64,000 nt of DNA, taken from the NCBI GenBank assembly GCA_016717595.1, contig JADKFE010000008.1:1-64000 (forward strand), read 5' to 3'. Shown piece after piece: positions 42,450 through 50,030 of the stretch. Every line of letters begins with the position of its first letter. Position 1 is the first letter of the stretch. The notes below the pieces were generated by a model. That model did no database searches and was not told where the DNA came from. It saw nothing but the letters and a program-made list of their open reading frames with translations. The DNA comes from Deltaproteobacteria bacterium (GTDB lineage: Bacteria > Myxococcota_A > UBA796 > CAJQPC01). A program made the position numbers and the translations under genes.

Positions 42450-43694
42450 ATGGACACCCGCGCCCGAGATCCCTTCTACAACATCGGCCTCTGGCCCTAC
42501 CTCGCCTTCTGCCTGGGCTGGCTCATCTGGATGTTCCCGGCGGTGCTCTTCTTCCGCCAGGTGGGCCGGGTGAAGGGTCGTGAGACCTTCCCGATGGACG
42601 GCCCCGTGCTCATCCTCGCGAACCACACCGCGGCCTTCGATCCCGCCTGGGTGGGCTTCGCGGCGCTGCGGCCCTGTCATTACATGGCGAGCGCGGCCCT
42701 GTTCCGAATTCGTTGGCTGGCGCCGATCATCACCGCGCTGGGGGCGTTCCCCAAGGCGAAGTTCACCAAAGACCGCGACTCGATGGCCAAGCTCAACGAG
42801 CTCTACGACCGCGGCCATTGCATCGTGATCTTCCCCGAGGGCACCCGCACCTGGGACGGGCGCAACATCCCCGTGCTGCCGGGCATCGGGCGGCTGGTGA
42901 AGCGCCTCAACGCCCGCGTGGTGTTCGCCCGGATGCCGACGGCGTTCTTGGCCCAGCCGCGCTGGGCGAGCTACCCGCGCTACGTGCCGCTCAGCGTGGA
43001 GTTCAGCCCGCCGGTCACCTTCGAGGGCAAGACCGAGGAGGAGATCGTCGCCGCGGTGAACGAGGGGGTACGCATCGATCCCGAGCTTGAGGTCCTCGAC
43101 GTGCGCTGTTTTGGCGTGCGTCTGGCCTGGGGCCTGCCCGAGTACCTCTGGGCCTGCCCCCATTGCCTCGCTGAGGAGTCCATCGTGGTCTCCCCGACCC
43201 ACAGCGACGAGATCTCTTGCCGCGCCTGCGAGTCGCGGTGGCGCATCGACGTGCAGGCGCGGCTGAACCCCTTGACGCCGGGGCTTCACCGGGAGAGCGT
43301 CGCCCGCGCCCACGACCGCATGACCGATCGGCTGGGGCCTCGGCCCCGCCTTCGGGACGACGCCCCGGCGCCGATCCTCTCCGCCGACCGGGCGCGGGTG
43401 CAGCGTATGCCCCGGGGCGGCGCGCCGATCATCGTGGCTGAAGGCGCCCTGCGGCTCAACGAGGGCTCGCTCAGCGTGGTCGGCGAGGGCGGCGTGCTGC
43501 GCTGGGAGCAGCCCTTGAGAGAGATCGAGATGGTCTCGTTAGAGGTCAAGAACGCCCTGTTCATCCGCGTGGCGGGTGAGCTTCACCAGATCTTCCCCGA
43601 GGGCCAGAGCACGGTGAAGTGGGGCTGGTTCTTGCATCAGTGGTGGATCCTCAGCCGCCCTGAAGACGCCGCGAGCCTGCCTCAGGGCCTCTGA
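42450..43694 (+). CDS. PlsC-type acyltransferase with zinc-ribbon insert
   Basis: A 414-residue membrane-associated protein. Residues 15-35 form an N-terminal hydrophobic segment (LWPYLAFCLGWLIWMFPAVLFF). The glycerolphosphate acyltransferase motifs are ANHTAAFDP (H-x4-D, about 58-64) and IFPEGTRTWDG (128-137). After the acyltransferase domain there is a ribbon with Cys236, Cys239, Cys257 and Cys260 (CPHC...CRAC), and a C-terminal domain of about 130 residues (VAEGALRLNEGSLSVVGEGGVLRWEQPLREIEMVSLEVKNALFI). The acyltransferase presumably makes phosphatidic acid or a related lipid; the role of the extra domain is unknown. It overlaps the convergent nsrR gene by 13 bases. Confidence 0.85.
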   Translation: MDTRARDPFYNIGLWPYLAFCLGWLIWMFPAVLFFRQVGRVKGRETFPMDGPVLILANHTAAFDPAWVGFAALRPCHYMASAALFRIRWLAPIITALGAFPKAKFTKDRDSMAKLNELYDRGHCIVIFPEGTRTWDGRNIPVLPGIGRLVKRLNARVVFARMPTAFLAQPRWASYPRYVPLSVEFSPPVTFEGKTEEEIVAAVNEGVRIDPELEVLDVRCFGVRLAWGLPEYLWACPHCLAEESIVVSPTHSDEISCRACESRWRIDVQARLNPLTPGLHRESVARAHDRMTDRLGPRPRLRDDAPAPILSADRARVQRMPRGGAPIIVAEGALRLNEGSLSVVGEGGVLRWEQPLREIEMVSLEVKNALFIRVAGELHQIFPEGQSTVKWGWFLHQWWILSRPEDAASLPQGL

Positions 43695-44146
43695 GTCACC
43701 TCTGGCCCTGGCGGCCCCGAGGCCCACAAGGCCCGCAGGGCGTCCGGGTCACCGACCACGTCCGCGAGGGTGTGCTCGTCAAGGCTGTCCAAGAAGGCCC
43801 GCCGCGCCCGGAACAGCGCGCCTTTTAAGCGACAGGCCGCGCTGATGCGACAGGTGTTGGTGAGGGGGCTGAAGCACTCGACGAGGTTCAGATCGGGCTC
43901 CAGGGCCCGCACGACGGCGCCGAGCCTCAGGGTCGTGGGGTCTAACGCGAGCTGCACCCCGCCGCCGCGGCCCCGTGTCGCATGAATCATCCCGAGCTGG
44001 GTGAGCCGCTGCGACACCTTCATCAGGTGGTCTCGGCTGATCTGGTAAGCGAGGGCGACCTCGGCGACGGTGACCCGGCGGTCGGGGTGCGCCGCCGCGT
44101 AGAGCAGCAGCCGGAGGCCATAGTCGGTGAACCAGGTGAGCTGCAT
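43682..44146 (-). CDS. nsrR: Rrf2-family nitric oxide-sensing repressor NsrR
   Basis: A 154-residue winged-helix regulator: MQLTWFTDYGLRLLLYAAAHPDRRVTVAEVALAYQISRDHLMKVSQRLTQLGMIHATRGRGGGVQLALDP. The iron-sulfur cysteines are Cys91, Cys99 and Cys105 in LVECFSPLTNTCRISAACRLKGAL, the NsrR spacing. The C-terminus RRAFLDSLDEHTLADVV is also NsrR-like. The [Fe-S] cluster reacts with NO and releases repression. It is divergent from the truncated haemoglobin and reductase genes, which fits NO detoxification. ATG 44146 begins the family sequence; an upstream TTG (44176) would add ten unrelated residues. Confidence 0.9.
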   Translation of the reverse strand: MQLTWFTDYGLRLLLYAAAHPDRRVTVAEVALAYQISRDHLMKVSQRLTQLGMIHATRGRGGGVQLALDPTTLRLGAVVRALEPDLNLVECFSPLTNTCRISAACRLKGALFRARRAFLDSLDEHTLADVVGDPDALRALWASGPPGPEVTQRP

Positions 44147-44174
44147 CCGCGCCTCTGGCGCGCCTACCCTCTCC

Positions 44175-44196
44175 AACCCAAAATCTTTTTTGGGTT
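44175..44196. promoter_or_regulatory. Perfect 9-base inverted repeat near nsrR start
   Basis: AACCCAAAA-TCTT-TTTTGGGTT lies 28 bases upstream of the nsrR ATG. It overlaps the -35 box of the rightward promoter and may affect transcription of nsrR or act as a second operator. It is unlike the NsrR-type repeat next to it. Confidence 0.5.
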
Positions 44197-44223
44197 GACA
44201 TCGCCGCGCAGGCTCCGTAAAGT
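44195..44223 (+). promoter_or_regulatory. Sigma-70-type promoter for the truncated haemoglobin gene
   Basis: TTGACA (44195-44200), 17-base spacer, TAAAGT (44218-44223). Start of transcription would be near 44230. The -10 box is overlapped by the operator at 44220-44242. Confidence 0.75.
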
Positions 44224-44242
44224 AGTATCGCCAATACCACTT
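44220..44242. promoter_or_regulatory. NsrR-type operator overlapping the -10 box
   Basis: AAGTAGTAT-CGCCA-ATACCACTT, a 23-base inverted repeat with 8 of 9 arm bases paired. Its outline AAG..GTAT.....ATAC..CTT resembles the known NsrR site AAGATGYATTT..., supporting repression of the haemoglobin gene by NsrR. Confidence 0.72.
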
Positions 44243-44259
44243 AACCTGAGGAGGTCATC

Positions 44260-44625
44260 ATGGCGAGCCTGTACGAGAGACTGGGCGGCGAGGCGGCGGT
44301 CAACGTGGCCGTAGAGCGCTTCTACCGCAGGATGCTCGGCGACGAGCGTGTGGCGGACTACTTCGACGGCGTCGATATGGATCGCCAGATGGCGAAGCAG
44401 AAGGCGTTCTTGACGATGGTGTTCGGCGGCCCCGCGAACTACAGCGGCAAAGACATGCGCGCCGCCCACGCCCACCTGGTCACCCGCGGCCTGAACGACG
44501 GCCACGTCGACGCGGTGATCGAGCACCTCGGGGGCGTGCTCAAAGAGCTCGGCGCCGCCGACGCCGACATCGCCGAGGTGGCGGCCATCGCCAACAGCGT
44601 CCGGGATCACGTCCTGAGCCGCTGA
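44260..44625 (+). CDS. Group 1 truncated haemoglobin (NO dioxygenase-type)
   Basis: A 121-residue globin of the trHbN group. It has YERLGGEAAVNVAVERFYRRML with the B10 Tyr position, CD1 Phe in VADYFDGVDM, MAKQKAFLTMVFGGPANYSGKDMRAAHAHL with the proximal His in helix F (RAAHAHL), and a C-terminal helix. It binds O2 and, in related proteins, converts NO to nitrate. GAGGAGG precedes ATG 44260. Control by NsrR and an adjacent reductase gene support an NO-detoxification role. Length is normal for the family. Confidence 0.93.
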   Translation: MASLYERLGGEAAVNVAVERFYRRMLGDERVADYFDGVDMDRQMAKQKAFLTMVFGGPANYSGKDMRAAHAHLVTRGLNDGHVDAVIEHLGGVLKELGAADADIAEVAAIANSVRDHVLSR

Positions 44626-44633
44626 GCGAGGAC

Positions 44634-44675
44634 GGCCCTCGACGCGGCCCACGTCGGTGCTCGTGTCGAGGGGCC
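44634..44675 (+). other. Hairpin between haemoglobin and reductase genes
   Basis: GGCCCTCGAC (44634-44643) pairs with GTCGAGGGGCC (44665-44675), with one bulged G and a 21-base loop. No T-run follows, so it is more likely an mRNA structure between the two genes, or a weak terminator, than a strong stop. Confidence 0.35.
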
Positions 44676-44784
44676 CGCTCGGGTTGAGCCGGGCGACACC
44701 GCGCCGACACCGAGGCCCGCTGAGGCTCACCCGCCCTGGGTGGCCTCCCCCAAACATCACCCGCGCGCGCGGCGAGGACGTCCT

Positions 44785-45750
44785 ATGCCTACGATTCATT
44801 GGCGAGAGCAGGCCATCGAGGCGCCGACGGGGCAGAGCGCCCTAGACGCCCTGCTCAACGCGGGTGTTGTGATCCCAAACGCCTGCCGCGCTGGCGCCTG
44901 CCAGTCCTGCCTCGTGCGCGCGAGCGCGGGTGAGCTGCCCCCACAGGCCCAAGCCGGGCTTCGGGACGACCAGCGCGCCCGAGGAGAGGTCCTCGCCTGC
45001 CGACTGCCGGTGAACGACGGCCTTCACCTAGAGCCCGCGGGGCCGCTCTCCATCGCCGGGGAGCTGATCCTCACGCGTCGGGTGTTGCCCACAGACAGCG
45101 TCGCCGTGCTGCACCTCCTGCCGCCCCCTGGCCTGCGCCCCCTCGCGGGCCAGCTCTTGCACCTGATCCGTGAGGACGGCCTGAGCCGCCCCTACTCCGT
45201 CGCCAGCCTGCCCGATGACACGCTCATCGAGCTTCATGTGCGACAGGTGCCCGGCGGTCGCATGTCCACGACCTTGTGTGACACCGCGCCGATCGGCGCG
45301 CGGTTTGGGGTGCGCGGCCCCTTCGGCGACTGCACCCTACGCGACGGTGAACAAGATCGCCCGCTGCTGCTCGTCGGCGTGGGCACCGGCCTCGCGCCGA
45401 TGTTGGGCCTCGCCCGGGACGCCTACGCCCGGGGCTGGCGCGCTCCTGTCACATTAATTCAGGCGGGTCTCAACGAGGCCGCGCTGTATCAGCCCGAGGC
45501 CCTCACCGCCCTGACCGCCGCTTGGCCGGGCCTGGACTGGCGGCGGGTGGTGCTCCAGGCCCCCGCTTCAGACGGGGTGGAGGTCGGCGACGTCGTCGAG
45601 GCCGCCAAGACCAGCTACGCCGCGGCGCCGAGCGCGCGGGTGTACCTCTGCGGAGACGCCGCCGTGGTCAACCGCCTCCGCCGGGCGCTGTTCTTGGCCG
45701 GGGCCAGCCTGGCCGCTCTGCACGCCGACCCCTTCACCCCAACGGCGTGA
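44785..45750 (+). CDS. Ferredoxin-NAD(P) reductase with N-terminal 2Fe-2S domain
   Basis: A 321-residue flavo-iron-sulfur electron transfer protein. Residues 1-88 are a plant-type 2Fe-2S ferredoxin domain: ACRAGACQSCLV (Cys-x4-Cys-x2-Cys) plus Cys in VLACRLP. Residues 95-200 bind FAD (RPYSVASLPDD). Residues 205-321 bind NAD(P)H (LLVGVGTGLAPMLGLARDA, YLCGDAAVVNRLRR). It is likely the reductase that recycles the upstream truncated haemoglobin with NAD(P)H electrons. GAGGA lies seven bases before ATG 44785. The 159-base gap to the haemoglobin gene contains a hairpin, so co-transcription is likely but not certain. Confidence 0.9.
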   Translation: MPTIHWREQAIEAPTGQSALDALLNAGVVIPNACRAGACQSCLVRASAGELPPQAQAGLRDDQRARGEVLACRLPVNDGLHLEPAGPLSIAGELILTRRVLPTDSVAVLHLLPPPGLRPLAGQLLHLIREDGLSRPYSVASLPDDTLIELHVRQVPGGRMSTTLCDTAPIGARFGVRGPFGDCTLRDGEQDRPLLLVGVGTGLAPMLGLARDAYARGWRAPVTLIQAGLNEAALYQPEALTALTAAWPGLDWRRVVLQAPASDGVEVGDVVEAAKTSYAAAPSARVYLCGDAAVVNRLRRALFLAGASLAALHADPFTPTA

Positions 45751-45787
45751 CGCGCAGCGCCGTTGTTGTAGCGGTGGACGGGCCCAC

Positions 45788-46669
45788 TCAACGCGCTTGT
45801 TGTGATCTCGGCGGCGGCATCCAGCGGTCAAACAGCAGCGGATAGAGCGAGAGCATGCCGAGGCTGAACATGCCGAGCTCCATCGAGCCGAAGATGCCGA
45901 CGTGCATGGCCGCGCCGAACAGGCCAAACCAAGGCCGCCAGCGGGTGAGCACCATAAACCCGCCGACCTCCATCACGATGGTGCCGATGCCGCCGACATA
46001 AAACGGCCAGCGGGTGTCTGCCCAGGCCACGGGGTCGAGGTGGGCGGCGAGGGGGTCGGTGACGATTCGATAGAGCACGGGCACGCCGTCGATTGCGAGC
46101 CAACGCGGCTGTTGCATCAGCTTGGAGATGCCCGCGGACATGTAGATGAGGCACAGGGCCCAGCGGATGAGGCCCGCGGGCCACGCCGGGCCGGTGACGT
46201 CGCTCGTCTCGCCGCGCCGCCAGGTCCACCAGGTCCAGACCTTGTGGCTGTGCGAGAAGGCCAAGATGATCAGCACCATCCGCAGGACACGGTCGATGGC
46301 GCGGTCGCCCGGGGGGTAGAGGTGTCCGAGCTGGGCATACGCCAAGGCGCCGATGAGCATCGCCGGGCGCGCGGCGACGCCGAGGCTCACGAGCGGCATA
46401 CACAACAGCGTGACAAAATATGCGACAGGTCCGGCGCGCTCGGGGCCGACGAGCTGGTGAAGCCACAGGCCCTCGTCTTGAACCTGAGAGAGCCCACCCT
46501 GGGCGTAGGGCGTGAACAGGATCTTCGTGAGCCCGACCTGGGCGACGCGGAGCAGGTCGAAGAAGATGCACAGCGGCACAAAGATGCGCAGCAGCGCGAG
46601 GGGGCGCAGGTCGATCGGCGCCATGCAGCGCTCCACGAACCAGGTCCAGGGGCGCAAGATCGTGCTCAC
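45788..46669 (-). CDS. HTTM-domain integral membrane protein
   Basis: A 293-residue membrane protein with at least six helices (about 27-48, 70-94, 98-117, 128-145, 168-190, 225-272). LRPLALLRIFVPLCIFFDLLRVAQVG and the pattern YMSAGISKLMQQPRWLAIDGVPVLYRI, followed by GIGTIVMEVGGFMVLTRWRPWFGLFGAAMHVGIF, are the hallmarks of the HTTM (vitamin-K-dependent carboxylase-like) family. Bacterial members are mostly uncharacterised. It starts at GTG 46669, overlapping the stop of the partner gene upstream (GTGA), so the two work together. Confidence 0.87.
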   Translation of the reverse strand: MSTILRPWTWFVERCMAPIDLRPLALLRIFVPLCIFFDLLRVAQVGLTKILFTPYAQGGLSQVQDEGLWLHQLVGPERAGPVAYFVTLLCMPLVSLGVAARPAMLIGALAYAQLGHLYPPGDRAIDRVLRMVLIILAFSHSHKVWTWWTWRRGETSDVTGPAWPAGLIRWALCLIYMSAGISKLMQQPRWLAIDGVPVLYRIVTDPLAAHLDPVAWADTRWPFYVGGIGTIVMEVGGFMVLTRWRPWFGLFGAAMHVGIFGSMELGMFSLGMLSLYPLLFDRWMPPPRSQQAR

Positions 46670-47262
46670 GACTCCTCCGCCGTCCAGCTCGGCGCGGTGA
46701 GCACGATCTGGTGGTGTTGGGTCATCTTCTCCCCCGGGAACGGCCCCTCCATCGCCCGCAGCTCCACCCGCTGACAGCCGGGGAAGTCTTCCCGGGCGCG
46801 CTCGCCGATGTACCGCGAGAGGCCTCGCCAGTTCGGCGAGCCCTTCTTCATCGTCGTGCTCTCCACCATCGGCCGCACCCGCCGGTTGCGGAGCTGGGGG
46901 TTGAGCCAGGTGTAGTCAGGATCCGCGCTTCGATGCTTCAGATCACCATCGACCCAGATCTCCAGGCGACGCACGCGGTGCGGCCCGTCGCGGTAGAGCG
47001 ACCAGTTCTGGCTCAGCCGAAACGGCTTCTGCACCCAGGCCACCTTGTCATAGAGCGGCAGGCGCAGGCTGCGGTTGAGATCGGCCAGGGTGATGCCGAT
47101 GGTCGCGGCGGGCTCACCGACCTCTTTGCGTAAGGCGGCGCGATCCTTGGGGGTGCGCAGATCTCCCCGACCCAAAAAGTCGACGCCAGGGGTGCCGAGC
47201 AGCAGCATCAGCGCGCCCGCGAGCAGACAGCCGAGGGCCTGGAGGTGTGCAGAGACGTTCAT
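46666..47262 (-). CDS. Exported or membrane-anchored partner of the HTTM protein
   Basis: A 198-residue protein with one N-terminal hydrophobic segment (about 8-25, QALGCLLAGALMLLLGTPGV) and a soluble remainder: ALRKEVGEPAATIGITLADLNRSLRLPLYDKVAWVQKPFRLSQNWSLYRDGPHRVRRLEIWVDGDLKHRS. This resembles the conserved partner that follows HTTM proteins in many genomes, but I do not recognise a named domain. GAGAGGA lies before ATG 47262. Four-base overlap with the HTTM gene indicates translational coupling. Function unknown. Confidence 0.72.
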   Translation of the reverse strand: MNVSAHLQALGCLLAGALMLLLGTPGVDFLGRGDLRTPKDRAALRKEVGEPAATIGITLADLNRSLRLPLYDKVAWVQKPFRLSQNWSLYRDGPHRVRRLEIWVDGDLKHRSADPDYTWLNPQLRNRRVRPMVESTTMKKGSPNWRGLSRYIGERAREDFPGCQRVELRAMEGPFPGEKMTQHHQIVLTAPSWTAEES

Positions 47263-47328
47263 TCCTCTCCCGAGCTCGCCTTAGTGTACATCGGTGGGGG
47301 CGGGAGGGGACGCGCTTGCGGAGGGCCA

Positions 47329-48554
47329 CTACTCGATGGTCGCCTTACCGTAGAATAGGTAGGTGAGGTAATAATTCTTGTCGTTGTATTCGACAGGGTA
47401 ATAGTCCGTCACCCCATTAGAGTGATAGAGCCGTGACTCTTCTCGTACATATAGGCGAAGCCATACCAAGTCCAGCCGAATAATACTCAATATAATACAT
47501 GACGGATGGGAGGAGGCGTACATCTTGAGTAGTAATAGTCCGGATTCCAAGCCAATGGTCAACGAGAAAGTCCCCTCGAAGTCAGCGCAATCCCAGCGTT
47601 CGATAGGAGCCTTGGCCTCGTCATAAAGAAAATCAACATCAAATGAATAGTCACAGTCTGGACAACTCAGCGATGACGGGGTCCCGTAATTCTCCCACTA
47701 CATCTCACACTGAAGCGTTCCGGGCTTCGGGTCGAACCCGTAGATAAAACACTCAGGCCTCGCCAAGTGTCGATCTCACCGCCACCGCCCGTGTCCCCAC
47801 CACACCCGTCATCTACACCGTCGGTGCAGTCGTTGTCGATCTCGTCCTCGCAGATCTCCTCGACGCCCGGGTTGATCGTCTTGTCCCCGTCGTCGCAGTC
47901 GCCACCCGTGGTGATGCGGCCCGCGATGCTTGAGCAGGAGCGGATGCCGGTGGAGTCGTCGCCGTACTTGTCGCCGTCTTTGTCGAGGTAGTAGGTGTTG
48001 CCCTCGGCCAAGGAGGGATCGTCGGCGTCTACGAGCTCGTCGCAGTCGTTGTCGATGCCACCATCACACTCCTCGACGGTGCCGGGGCTGCGGTAGAAGT
48101 CGTTGTCGTCGCAGTCATCACCAAGGCTGGCCTGGCCCTCAGGGCACTCACAGGCCTCTCCCACCGCCGCGCCAGCGCCATAGCCGTCAAGGTCGTTGTC
48201 GGTGTAACACTCGGACTGGCCGGTGACGCTATCGTCAGCGTCGTCTACGTCGCCGTCGCAGTCGTTGTCGACGCCGTCGCAGGACTCCGTCGCGCCGGGG
48301 TTGACCGCGCGGTCGGAGTCGTCGCAGTCCTCAGCGGCGTCGTAGCCGTCGTTGTCCTTGTCGTTGTCCGGCGCTTCAGAGTCGTCGGAGCCCTTGCTGT
48401 CATCGCCGCCGCCGCCGCTGTCGTCGTCTCCGGTGCTGCTGCTGTCGTCGGGGGCAGAGGAGTCTTCGACGTCGTCCTTCGTGCCGGCGTCGCCGACGCA
48501 GGCGGTCAGAGCGGTGAGGAGCGTGAACGTGAGGCCGAGGGTGAGGGTCTTCAT
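47329..48554 (-). pseudogene. MopE-type metal-binding repeat lipoprotein, damaged
   Basis: The ATG at 48554 opens a lipoprotein (lipobox LTAC) with a low-complexity Asp/Ser/Gly spacer and then MopE-type repeats: DNDGYDAAEDCDDSDRAVNPGATESCDGVDNDCDGDVDD, with C-D-x-x-D-N-D-C motifs for metal binding. The first frame ends at 47667, but about 135 more codons continue in the next frame after a missing base near 47765 (giving DTLARPECFIYGFDPKPGTLQCEM), a TAG at 47698-47700, and then WENYGTPSSLSCPDCDYSFDVDF to the stop at 47329. Joined length would be about 408 residues. The C-terminal part is in lower-G+C sequence. Whether it is a real pseudogene or a sequencing problem is not settled. Confidence 0.6.
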
Positions 48555-48863
48555 GGGGTGCTGTTCTCCGAGCAGGCACGATACCACGGGGACTAGATCT
48601 TGGCATACCCAAATTTGACGCCGACGCCATATGCGCTCGTAAGCCATCAAGAACACAAGCAGATTCGTGATCACCGTCAACTGCCAACAGGCCACTTTTC
48701 CGCAAAAAGGGCCCAGAGACCCCCAAGAAGGCCGCTTGACGGAACCGCCAGGGACGATGCGTAGCGCCAAGCGCGGTCCAACGCCGTCCACTTGTGGGCG
48801 CGCCCCTCGGTGAAGCCGCGGATCGTTTATACTGGCTCCGCTCTACCTTCCGACGGAGGCCCC
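48555..48863. promoter_or_regulatory. Divergent promoter region of two MopE-type genes
   Basis: A 309-base gap. TATACT (48828-48833) is a likely -10 box for the rightward gene, 31 bases before its ATG. The left half is relatively A/T-rich and presumably holds the leftward promoter, which I cannot place. No other gene is seen. Confidence 0.45.
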
Positions 48864-50013
48864 ATGTTGACCCTGCTCACGCTCCTCTCCTGCTTGACCA
48901 GCCCCAAAGACTACAAGGTGCTCCGAGAGGCCGCGCTGGATCACGACCAGGACGGCTACGTGAGCGCCGAGTACCCTGACGAGGGCGGTGACGACTGCGA
49001 CGACGACCGGGCGGAGACCTTCCCCAGCGCCGCTGAGCTCTGCGACGGCCTTGACAACGACTGCGACTCGGTCATCGACGAGGGCGTCACCGATCTGGAG
49101 GGCCTCTACCACGACGAGGATCGGGACTCCTACGGGGGGAGCCCCTGACGACCTGCCCGCTGCCCGACCCCAAAGACATGAGCAGCACCCCTGGGGACTG
49201 CGACGACGACAACAGCACGTTCAACCCCGAGGCGACCGACGTGTTGGGGGATGACGTCGATCAGAACTGCGACGGCCTGGACGGCACGGACGGCGACGGC
49301 GACGGGGTCGTCTCCGTGGAGACGGGAGGGACGGACTGCGAAGACGCGGACGCGACGGCGTATCCGGGGGCGGAGGAGGTCTGTTTTGATCTGGTGGACA
49401 ATGATTGTGACGGCTGGAGAGATGAAGGCGCTGACTCTCCGTGCATCGAGGAAGGCATGATTATTATCACAGAGTTTCAGCCGACTTCCAGTCTTCCCAA
49501 TCCCTACGGGCGAGTGGATTGAGATTAATGAACCTGACTCAATCTATCTTATCTTGATGGATTTCAGTCAGAATCCAGATTTTAACACGACACCCCCCCC
49601 AGATCTCGATAGGCTCGGACCAGATCGCCCCCTGGAGGCAGCTTTGTCTTTGCTACGCGACATGTCTGCTGTTTCGATTGCGATTTTGGTATGGTGACGG
49701 CAACATACGACTAATGCCTACAGATTCCAAACCTCTTTCCCACAGAACTTTCACCATAACGGTTAGGCGATGACGTGGTAGTTCTCTGTCGATTCACCTT
49801 TACTGTCACCTTCATACGTCTTGAGTTTGGCCCAACCTCCCGAGGAAAGCATTGACGCCCACTAGCTTGAGCTTTCGTTGACGGAAGGCGCTCCACCATG
49901 GCGACTGGTGCCGCAACACCACCGACGTCTTCTACACTCTGACCACTGAAGAAGAAGGCGACCTCTACGAGTACGGCACCCCCGGCGCCCCCAACACCTG
50001 CACCAAGGAGTGA
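48864..50013 (+). pseudogene. MopE-repeat protein with C-terminal lamin-tail-like domain, multiply frameshifted
   Basis: ATG 48864 starts an exported Cys-containing protein (LLTLLSCLTSPKDY). The first frame holds MopE-type repeats (DDCDDDRAETFPSAAELCDGLDNDCDSVIDEG) and ends at 49148. A seventh G in the run at 49131-49136 would continue it as SYGGEPLTTCPLPDPKD into 49178-49522 (GDCDDDNSTFNPEATDVL, DCEDADATAYPGAEEVCFD). Then IIITEFQPTSSLPNPYGEWIEI follows if one G near 49509 is removed, a lamin-tail-type opening. Later pieces are IAPGGSFVFATRHVCC, YGDGNIRLMPTDSKPL and finally YEYGTPGAPNTCTKE ending at 50013, each in a different frame. At least four one-base lesions are needed. Probably decayed, or poorly sequenced. 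Confidence 0.6.
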
Positions 50014-50030
50014 GCCGCGGCGCTCACTCC
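50007..50030. terminator. Hairpin spanning both convergent stop codons
   Basis: GGAGTGAGC-CGCGGC-GCTCACTCC is a perfect 9-base stem with a 6-base loop. It contains the TGA of the MopE/lamin-tail gene and the TGA of pfa3 on the other strand. No T-run flanks it, so termination by it is only likely, not certain. Confidence 0.5.
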
